Assembly: GCA_003545625.1 (NCBI GenBank)
Contig: DODH01000230.1
Coordinates: forward strand, 1-10,178
DNA from: Nitrospina sp.
GTDB lineage: Bacteria; Nitrospinota; Nitrospinia; Nitrospinales; VA-1
Direction: 5' to 3'
Length of the DNA stretch: 10,178 bases
A model generated the notes under the pieces. That model had not been told where the DNA came from. It worked only from the letters and a program-made list of their open reading frames with translations, and made no database searches. Both the position numbers and the translations under genes were made by a program. This document shows, piece by piece, positions 1 through 5,985 of the stretch. Within the stretch, counting starts at the first letter, position 1, and each line of letters starts with the position of its first letter.

Positions 1-173
1 CGGGAAGCTTGAAATCTTCTCACAGGATATCCAGCCTTCCCATCCACAAATTTCATTATGTTGGTTTCAGATGCGCCCAGTAGGAGTAGCGCCAATGAGT
101 AAGACTTGGTTGAGCCGAGAGCATTGTTGCTAGGGGTAAAAAGACATTGCAACTTAAGGGCGAAGATTCTCCG

Positions 174-205
174 TTTAACCCGCTGTTTTGGAATGCTGGG
201 TTAAA
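174..205 (-). other. Stem-loop straddling the stop codon of the DUF3106 gene
   Basis: A perfect 8-bp inverted repeat, TTTAACCC at 174-181 and GGGTTAAA at 198-205, flanks a 16-nt loop. The TAA stop of the minus-strand DUF3106 gene lies in the 3' arm as transcribed. It could protect the mRNA 3' end or assist termination. However, no T-tract follows on the minus strand, so it does not meet the definition of an intrinsic terminator. The arms are also largely coding, so chance is possible. Confidence 0.25.
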
Positions 206-612
206 AGGGATTTCTGTTTTTCTGGCGAAAGACTTTTAAAATCTTCATAGGCATTACGCAGTGATTGCTTTTCTGTTTCAGGCAAGTTATGAAATCGTTC
301 AAACTGGTTGCGGATTTTAAATTTTTCGTCAGGGGTCTTTTGTTTCCACGTTTGGAGTTTTTGCTTGGAGGTTTTTTGTTGTTCCGGGCTCATGGCGTTC
401 CACTTCATTGCCCCATTATTCAGACGGTTTTGTTTTTCCGGTGAAAGTTTATCCCATTTTTCTTGGAGGGGAGCTAGGATTTGTTTTTCCCCGGAGCGCA
501 GTTCATCCCATTTTATGCTGTTTTTCTGATCCTGCCCCATGCTGGGGCTTGCGGCAATTATCAGTACGATTAGAAAAAGAAGCGGTAATAAATTAATTGT
601 CTTTTTTTTCAC
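175..612 (-). CDS. Exported DUF3106 repeat protein
   Basis: This encodes a 145-residue protein of unknown biochemical role, probably periplasmic. The chosen start is the GTG at 612-610. It places a Lys-rich n-region (MKKK), a hydrophobic core of about 15 residues (8-22) and a possible signal peptidase site near SMG-QDQ (26/27) at the N-terminus. A weak GGAAAG lies about 10 nt upstream. An in-frame ATG at 672 would add 20 residues, overlap the upstream gene by 80 bp and bury the signal peptide, so I reject it. The mature part is highly charged and carries six units with an aromatic at W35, W53, W71, W89, F107 and F125. Most units are followed by a variant of xxLSPEKQ, the hallmark of DUF3106. 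It overlaps the DUF3619-like gene by 20 bp, suggesting translational coupling. The family call is firm from the repeat pattern. The function is not known. Confidence 0.8.
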   Translation of the reverse strand: MKKKTINLLPLLFLIVLIIAASPSMGQDQKNSIKWDELRSGEKQILAPLQEKWDKLSPEKQNRLNNGAMKWNAMSPEQQKTSKQKLQTWKQKTPDEKFKIRNQFERFHNLPETEKQSLRNAYEDFKSLSPEKQKSLLTQHSKTAG

Positions 613-955
613 TTTTAGGATCTTTCCATTTCTGCAGGAATTCCAGGTTTTCATAAAACTCAATCGGGTCATTGGCCATCAGAATTTCCAAGTCTTCCGG
701 ACTGTTATCGGTTTGCGGTCCAGAGTTGGGTTTCACATAGATTAGCGCAATAAAAATTAATGCAGTGATGAAACACATTAAAGGCATGGAAATCCATGTA
801 GGAAAATTACTTTTCTTCTCCAACGAGGACTCCAGGGCCCGATGCTGAATTTGTAGTAATTTTTCGCGAGTGTCGGCATCCAGCTCATTGGCATCGGTCT
901 TCAACTGATGGTGGGATGAACCCAGAAATTTCTGTGGATCGTCTTTTTCGCTCAT
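593..955 (-). CDS. DUF3619-like single-pass membrane protein
   Basis: This is a 120-residue protein with a polar N-terminal half and one hydrophobic segment at about residues 52-74. The tail is acidic and aromatic (DLEILMANDP, then IEFYENLEFLQKW). A short helical motif near 25-42 (LDADTREKLLQIQHRALE) resembles the N-terminal part of DUF3619 proteins. These are small membrane proteins that in many proteobacteria sit between an ECF sigma factor gene and a DUF3106 gene, and an anti-sigma-like role has been suggested from that context. The direct overlap with a DUF3106 gene supports the call. No sigma factor gene lies upstream: glgB runs divergently instead. The ATG start has no Shine-Dalgarno sequence in the preceding 20 nt. 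A cytoplasmic N-terminus and periplasmic C-terminus is the likely topology, by inference. Identification rests on pattern and context rather than on invariant residues. Confidence 0.6.
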   Translation of the reverse strand: MSEKDDPQKFLGSSHHQLKTDANELDADTREKLLQIQHRALESSLEKKSNFPTWISMPLMCFITALIFIALIYVKPNSGPQTDNSPEDLEILMANDPIEFYENLEFLQKWKDPKSEKKDN

Positions 956-968
956 GGCAATAGTTGAT

Positions 969-997
969 ATTTAAAAATGCTCTTAAAGCTTTATCAA
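969..997 (-). promoter_or_regulatory. Candidate sigma70 promoter for the DUF3619-DUF3106 pair
   Basis: On the minus strand, TTGATA (997-992; 5 of 6 to TTGACA) is followed after 17 nt by TTAAAT (974-969; 4 of 6 to TATAAT). The spacing is ideal. Transcription would start near position 962, only about 7 nt before the ATG at 955, giving a nearly leaderless mRNA. This agrees with the absence of a ribosome binding site. It was read by eye in an AT-rich stretch, so chance matches are possible. Confidence 0.35.
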
Positions 998-1020
998 AAA
1001 ACTAATCTGGATGCTATGAT
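991..1020 (+). promoter_or_regulatory. Candidate sigma70 promoter for the glgB operon
   Basis: TTATCA (991-996; 4 of 6) and TATGAT (1015-1020; 5 of 6) are separated by 18 nt, which would start transcription near 1027, about 25 nt before the glgB ATG. Its -35 box overlaps that of the opposing minus-strand promoter. The only room for a promoter upstream of glgB is this 96-bp intergenic region, so some promoter is expected here. The exact hexamers are a guess. Confidence 0.3.
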
Positions 1021-1051
1021 GGTTTGTTTATAAGCCATATTAACTGAAAAA

Positions 1052-2986
1052 ATGACCCGAAGCATATCGAAAAATTCCCGGAAAAGTGAAGATGAGAGAA
1101 CCTCATTTTTTTCCCTTTTGACGAATGATGATCTGCATCTTTTTAATGAAGGCAATCATTATCGTCTTTATGAAAAGATGGGAGCTCATAGGATTGAGGA
1201 AAAGGGTGGTACTTACTTTTCGGTCTGGGCTCCCAACGCGGAACAAGTCCATGTGGTAGGTGATTTCAACCGATGGGAAAAGGGAAAGCACATATTGAAT
1301 CCCATTCAGGAGTCGGGGATTTGGCAAGGGTTCTTTCCCGATGTCGAGAAGGGCGATATCTATAAATACTATATTCAATCCCGTCAAAATGGGTATCGAG
1401 TTGAGAAGGCTGACCCTTTTGCAATGTTATGTGAAACACCCCCTAAGACCGGAAGTATTGTCTGGGATCTGGACTACTCGTGGAATGATCAAAACTGGAT
1501 GGACAAAGGACGCGAGCGGCATAATTTTCTTAACAGTCCCATTTCTATTTACGAGGTGCATCTCGGGTCCTGGATGCGTAAGCCCGAAGGTTCCCGGCTC
1601 AGCTATCGTGAATTGGCACCACTTTTAACCAAGTATCTCAAGGAAATGGAGTTCACCCATGTCGAATTTCTTCCCGTTATGGAGCACCCCTTCTATGGTT
1701 CCTGGGGTTATCAGTGTACGGGATATTTTTCCCCTTCGAGCCGATACGGAACGCCTCAGGATTTCATGTATCTTGTGGACACCCTGCATCAAAACAATAT
1801 TGGGGTGATACTGGATTGGGTGCCTTCCCATTTTGCTGTCGATGAATTCGCTTTGGGTAATTTTGATGGAACCCATATTTATGAACACGCCGATGACAAG
1901 CAGGGTTTCCATCCGGACTGGGGCAGTTATATTTTTAATTATGGCCGGAATGAAATATCCAGCTTTCTTATCAGCAATGCGCTGTATTGGTTAGATGTGT
2001 TTCATATCGATGGTTTGCGTGTTGACGCGGTGGCATCCATGCTCTACCTGGATTACTCACGCAAAGAAGGGGAGTGGATCCCCAATGTTCATGGAGGCCG
2101 GGAAAATCTGGAAGCTATTGGGTTTTTACGGAAATTTAATGAGCAGGTGTATAAAAATCATCCTCATACCCAGACCATGGCTGAAGAATCCACGGACTGG
2201 CCCATGGTCTCGAAACCCACTTATGTGGGGGGGCTGGGATTTGGGATGAAGTGGGACATGGGCTGGATGCATGACACACTGGAGTACATGCAACAAGATC
2301 CCATCCATAGGAAGTTTCACTATGAACGATTGACCTTCAGGATGTTGTATGCCTACCACGAAAATTTTATTTTACCCCTGTCTCATGATGAAGTGGTTCA
2401 TGGCAAGGGCTCCCTGCTGTCCAGAATGCCCGGGGATGACTGGCAAAAGTTCGCGAACTTAAGGTTGTTATTCGGGCATATGTTCGCTCAGCCCGGAAAA
2501 AAACTTCTTTTCATGGGAGGGGAATTCGGACAGTGGGCAGAATGGGATCATGATAAGAGTCTTGACTGGCATCTTTTGGAGCATTCAAACCATAAAGGCC
2601 TGCAGTTTTGGCTGAAAAGCCTCAACCGTCTTTATGTAAATGAACCTGCTCTTCACGAAAATGAGTTTTCTCCTGAAGGATTTGAATGGATTGATTGTTC
2701 TGACTCTCAGCAATGTGTTCTCGTTCTCATGCGGAAGGGAACTGATGAAAAAATTATCGTGGCCTTGAATTTCACACCGGTTCCAAGGTTTGATTATCGC
2801 ATCGGGGTTCCTTATGAAGGAGCCTGGGAGGAGATTCTGAATAGTGATGCCGAAGAGTTTGGCGGAGGAGGAGTTGGTAATCCGCAAGCTGTAAAAAGTG
2901 AGTCCGTTACTTGTCACGGGAAGCCCTTTTCGGTCAACCTCGTTTTGCCTCCCCTGGCTGTTATCTTTTTAAAATGCCAAAAATAA
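1052..2986 (+). CDS. glgB: 1,4-alpha-glucan branching enzyme (GH13)
   Basis: GlgB cuts alpha-1,4 glucan chains and re-attaches the segment by an alpha-1,6 bond, creating glycogen branch points in the cytoplasm. The 644-residue protein has a CBM48 module (about 36-130, with SVWAPNAEQVHVVGDFN), a GH13 (beta/alpha)8 barrel (about 165-535) and a C-terminal beta domain ending in the typical LPPLAVIFL. All four catalytic regions are present: DWVPSHF (D255), GLRVDAV with nucleophile D325, AEEST with acid/base E378, and SHDEVVHGKGSL with D446. The approximately 100-residue extra N1 module of E. coli GlgB (728 aa) is absent, so this is the shorter form found in many bacteria. It is the first gene of a plus-strand operon, 10 bp ahead of the GH57 gene. 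The 20 nt before the ATG contain no Shine-Dalgarno sequence. Function is secure. No disrupted motif is seen. Confidence 0.97.
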   Translation: MTRSISKNSRKSEDERTSFFSLLTNDDLHLFNEGNHYRLYEKMGAHRIEEKGGTYFSVWAPNAEQVHVVGDFNRWEKGKHILNPIQESGIWQGFFPDVEKGDIYKYYIQSRQNGYRVEKADPFAMLCETPPKTGSIVWDLDYSWNDQNWMDKGRERHNFLNSPISIYEVHLGSWMRKPEGSRLSYRELAPLLTKYLKEMEFTHVEFLPVMEHPFYGSWGYQCTGYFSPSSRYGTPQDFMYLVDTLHQNNIGVILDWVPSHFAVDEFALGNFDGTHIYEHADDKQGFHPDWGSYIFNYGRNEISSFLISNALYWLDVFHIDGLRVDAVASMLYLDYSRKEGEWIPNVHGGRENLEAIGFLRKFNEQVYKNHPHTQTMAEESTDWPMVSKPTYVGGLGFGMKWDMGWMHDTLEYMQQDPIHRKFHYERLTFRMLYAYHENFILPLSHDEVVHGKGSLLSRMPGDDWQKFANLRLLFGHMFAQPGKKLLFMGGEFGQWAEWDHDKSLDWHLLEHSNHKGLQFWLKSLNRLYVNEPALHENEFSPEGFEWIDCSDSQQCVLVLMRKGTDEKIIVALNFTPVPRFDYRIGVPYEGAWEEILNSDAEEFGGGGVGNPQAVKSESVTCHGKPFSVNLVLPPLAVIFLKCQK

Positions 2987-2996
2987 ATTTTAACTC

Positions 2997-4463
2997 ATGA
3001 ACAAGTTTATTTGTATCCACGGTCATTTTTACCAGCCGCCCAGGGAAAATCCATGGTTAGAGGCCATTACCTATCAGGAATCGGCGTATCCCTTTCATGA
3101 TTGGAATGAGCGCATCAATGCCGAATGTTATGCCCCCAATACCAGGGCCCGAATTCTCGATGAAAAGGGCGTTGTCATCGAAAGGGTCAATAATTACTCG
3201 AAGATCAGTTTTGACTTTGGTCCCACGCTGTTGAGCTGGATGGAATTCAAGGCCCCGGATACGTATCAGGCGGTTCTGGAGGCAGATAAAATCAGCCGGG
3301 AAACATTTTCCGGACATGGTTCCGCTATGGCGCAATGCTATTCGCATATGATCATGCCTCTGGCAGACTCGAAGGATAAATACACCCAGGTTTACTGGGG
3401 AATCCGGGATTTTGAATTTCGCTTTAAGCGTTTACCGGAAGGAATGTGGCTCCCTGAAACGGCGGTGGATTTAGAAACTCTTCAGATAATGGCTGATTTA
3501 GGCATTCGATTTACGGTTTTGGCTCCCCATCAGGCCGGTCGACTTCTCGACCATGGCGAGTTGGATATCAACCAGCCTTATAGCGTAAGACTGGGAGCGG
3601 GGAGGAGCATTAATGTTTTCTTTTACAATGGCGCCTTATCCCAATCCCTGGCGTTTGAAAATATTTTGCAAGATGGGAAATGTTTTGCTGAAAAATTAAT
3701 GCAGACAGATAATACCGATGGGCCCCAATTACTCAGTGTTGCCACAGATGGCGAAACCTATGGGCATCATCATAAATTTGGCGATATGGCATTGGCTTTT
3801 GCCCTTAAATATATTGATGACCAGGTTGATGCACGATTGACCAATTTCGCAGAATACCTGGAAAAATTTCCGCCGCAAGAGGAGATTGAAATTATTGAAA
3901 AAACTTCATGGAGTTGTGCTCATGGGGTTGGGCGCTGGAGCAGCAATTGTGGATGCGAAACAGGAGGTCATCCTGAATGGAATCAGGGCTGGAGAGGGCC
4001 CCTCAGGAAAGCGTTGGATTGGTTTCAATGTAGAGCGGATTCTATTTTTGTTGAAGTGGGCAAGGGTCTATTTAAAGACCCTTGGGAGGCAAGGAATCGT
4101 TATATTGATATTCGTATCAACCGATACGACAGGGATACTTTTTTAGCTGAACAGTGTCAAAACAGTCTAGATGAATCCAAAAAGGTTGTTGTGCTTAAAC
4201 TTCTGGAGCTGCAAAGCAACGCGATGCTGATGTATACCAGTTGCGGATGGTTTTTTAACGATATATCGGGAATCGAAACAGAACAAATTCTGTTGTACGC
4301 GGGAAAGGCGATTCAACTCGCTGAAGAAATTTCTGGTGAGGTACTTGAGCCCCACTTCTTGGAATTGCTTGAACTGGCAGAGAGTAATGTTCTTGAGAAA
4401 GGGAATGGTTCCCAGATTTATAAAAACGTGATTGAAAAAGCCAGAATGGATTTCCAAGTCTAA
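2997..4463 (+). CDS. GH57 family glycosidase-like protein, short DUF3536-type
   Basis: This is a 488-residue member of the GH57 superfamily, in the subfamily that normally carries DUF3536. An N-terminal HGHFYQPPRE (8-17) matches GH57 region 1. PEGMWLPETAVD (147-158) matches region 3, with E154 as the likely nucleophile. ATDGETYGHHH (249-259) matches region 4, with D251 as the likely acid. Further family blocks are SWSCAHGVGRW (304-314), a Cys pair C318/C320, and MLMYTSCGWFF with NDISGIETEQIL (410-432). From memory, full-length relatives have about 800 residues. This one stops shortly after the SQIYKNVIEKARMD block, so about 300 C-terminal residues are missing. Position between glgB and malQ points to action on cytoplasmic alpha-glucan. 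GH57 includes amylases, glucanotransferases and branching enzymes, and the sequence does not tell which applies. The ATG lacks a Shine-Dalgarno sequence, and translation may be coupled to glgB across the 10-bp gap. Confidence 0.85.
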   Translation: MNKFICIHGHFYQPPRENPWLEAITYQESAYPFHDWNERINAECYAPNTRARILDEKGVVIERVNNYSKISFDFGPTLLSWMEFKAPDTYQAVLEADKISRETFSGHGSAMAQCYSHMIMPLADSKDKYTQVYWGIRDFEFRFKRLPEGMWLPETAVDLETLQIMADLGIRFTVLAPHQAGRLLDHGELDINQPYSVRLGAGRSINVFFYNGALSQSLAFENILQDGKCFAEKLMQTDNTDGPQLLSVATDGETYGHHHKFGDMALAFALKYIDDQVDARLTNFAEYLEKFPPQEEIEIIEKTSWSCAHGVGRWSSNCGCETGGHPEWNQGWRGPLRKALDWFQCRADSIFVEVGKGLFKDPWEARNRYIDIRINRYDRDTFLAEQCQNSLDESKKVVVLKLLELQSNAMLMYTSCGWFFNDISGIETEQILLYAGKAIQLAEEISGEVLEPHFLELLELAESNVLEKGNGSQIYKNVIEKARMDFQV

Positions 4464-4483
4464 AATTTTCCTGATAATTATAC

Positions 4484-5974
4484 ATGCCTCAGAAACCTGA
4501 ATCTCGATGCAGTGGAATTCTACTTCATATTACTTCCCTGCCATCGAAATTTGGTGTGGGGGATTTTGGGCCTGCCGCATTTGAGTTTGTTGATTCATTA
4601 GAGCAGGCCGGTCAGACCCTTTGGCAAATTCTTCCTATTAATCCTCCCTCATTTGGCAATTCTCCCTATAGTTGCACTTCAGCTTTTGCGATCAGTCCTT
4701 TATTCGCCAGTCCTGAACTTATGCTTCGTGACGGTTTGCTGGAAGACTACGATCTTGAGTCTGTTCCTGAATTTTCTTCGAATCGGGTGCAGTATTCTTT
4801 TGTTTTGGATTTTAAGATCCAACTTCTTTCAAAAAGTTATGACCGATTCAAAGAAAACATAGATAAAGATGAGTTTAAAAAATTTTGCGTTGATAACTCA
4901 TATTGGCTGGAAGATTTTTGCCTCTTTTCGGCGTTAAAAAACCATTTTGGCGGGCGTTCATGGAGTGAATGGCCAGAGGATATCAAGAGGAGGAATGCTG
5001 TTCATCGCTATACTGATAGCCTGCGAGAATACTTGGAAAGGGAAAAATATTTTCAATTTGTTTTATTTTATCAATGGAAGGAATTGCAAAAGTATTGCCG
5101 AAATAAAGGGATTCGTGTTTTTGGCGATGTGTCCCTTTATGTTAACCACGATAGTGCGGATGTCTGGGCTCACCCGGAGCTATTTAAACTCGATCAGGAA
5201 CTAAATCCTGTTGTCGTTGCCGGAGTTCCTCCTGATTATTTCAGTGAGACGGGACAAAGATGGGGGAATCCGATTTTTGACTGGAATTTTCTGCGAAAAA
5301 ATAATTTCGTCTGGTGGATTGAGAGAATGAAGCATAACCTGGATTTATTTGATCTGGTAAGGATTGATCATTTTCGTGGTTTCCTGGCGGCATGGGAGAT
5401 ACCCGTTAATGATTCAACCGCAGTAAATGGGCAATGGCAGGAATGCCCAGGGGTGGAATTCTTTTCCGTCTTATTGAATGAATTTAAATCGATCCCCGTT
5501 GTTGCCGAAGACCTGGGAGTTATTACTCAAGATGTCAGAGATGCAATGGCCCGGTTTGGATTTCCTGGCATGAAGCTTTTGATATTTGCTTTTGATGGGG
5601 ATATTTTGCAAAATCCGTATGCTCCGGAAAACCATGTAAAAAACTGTGTCCTGTATACCGGGACACATGACTGCAATACTATGCGCGGTTGGTTTGAGGA
5701 AGAATTAAGCGATGAATCCAAGGTCAAGTTGGAAAATATTCTTGGAAAAAAAGTATGCGCAAATACAATCGCGGAAGAGATGGTGATTTTGGCAATGAGC
5801 TCAATTGCCGATACGGTTATTCTTCCCATGCAGGATGTGTTGGGGTTGGGTTCTGAAGCCCGTATGAATTGTCCCGGAATTGCTGAAAATAATTGGGAGT
5901 GGCGGTTGCTTCCCGGTCAATGGTCAACGGATATAGTGCTTGCTGATAAGACTAAAACCTATGGCAGAGATTAG
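4484..5974 (+). CDS. malQ: 4-alpha-glucanotransferase (amylomaltase, GH77)
   Basis: MalQ transfers alpha-1,4-glucan segments between maltodextrins, releasing glucose and building longer chains that glycogen phosphorylase can use. The 496-residue protein has the usual GH77 length. It opens with SGILLHITSLPS (10-21), followed by the NSPYSCTSAFA substrate loop (59-69) and FGDVSLYVNHDSADVW (213-228). Catalytic residues are nucleophile D295 in RIDHFRGF, acid/base E342 in VAEDLG, and stabiliser D396 in YTGTHD. The late PMQDVLGLG (448-456) and NNWEWRL (469-475) blocks are also present. The residues after D396 are Cys-Asn, where GTHDND is usual. The start is supported by the N-terminal motif beginning at residue 10. 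It lies 20 bp after the GH57 gene as the last gene of the operon, again without a Shine-Dalgarno sequence, and only 11 bp from the convergent glgP stop. Confidence 0.96.
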   Translation: MPQKPESRCSGILLHITSLPSKFGVGDFGPAAFEFVDSLEQAGQTLWQILPINPPSFGNSPYSCTSAFAISPLFASPELMLRDGLLEDYDLESVPEFSSNRVQYSFVLDFKIQLLSKSYDRFKENIDKDEFKKFCVDNSYWLEDFCLFSALKNHFGGRSWSEWPEDIKRRNAVHRYTDSLREYLEREKYFQFVLFYQWKELQKYCRNKGIRVFGDVSLYVNHDSADVWAHPELFKLDQELNPVVVAGVPPDYFSETGQRWGNPIFDWNFLRKNNFVWWIERMKHNLDLFDLVRIDHFRGFLAAWEIPVNDSTAVNGQWQECPGVEFFSVLLNEFKSIPVVAEDLGVITQDVRDAMARFGFPGMKLLIFAFDGDILQNPYAPENHVKNCVLYTGTHDCNTMRGWFEEELSDESKVKLENILGKKVCANTIAEEMVILAMSSIADTVILPMQDVLGLGSEARMNCPGIAENNWEWRLLPGQWSTDIVLADKTKTYGRD

Positions 5975-5985
5975 AAGTTTTATTT

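Noticed and set aside
2..133. Plus-strand frame open from the left edge, ending at TAG 131-133
   Set aside because: The roughly 43 codons show no recognisable motif or hydrophobic pattern, and other frames through this stretch are equally featureless. I treat 1-174 as holding no supported gene.
126..153. Inverted repeat GTTGC / GCAAC with an 18-nt loop
   Set aside because: The arms are only 5 bp, the loop is long and no T-tract or conserved context is present, so this is expected by chance.
613..672. Upstream in-frame ATG (672) as start of the DUF3106 protein
   Set aside because: It would overlap the DUF3619-like gene by 80 bp and put 20 polar residues before an obvious signal peptide. GTG at 612 explains the N-terminus better.
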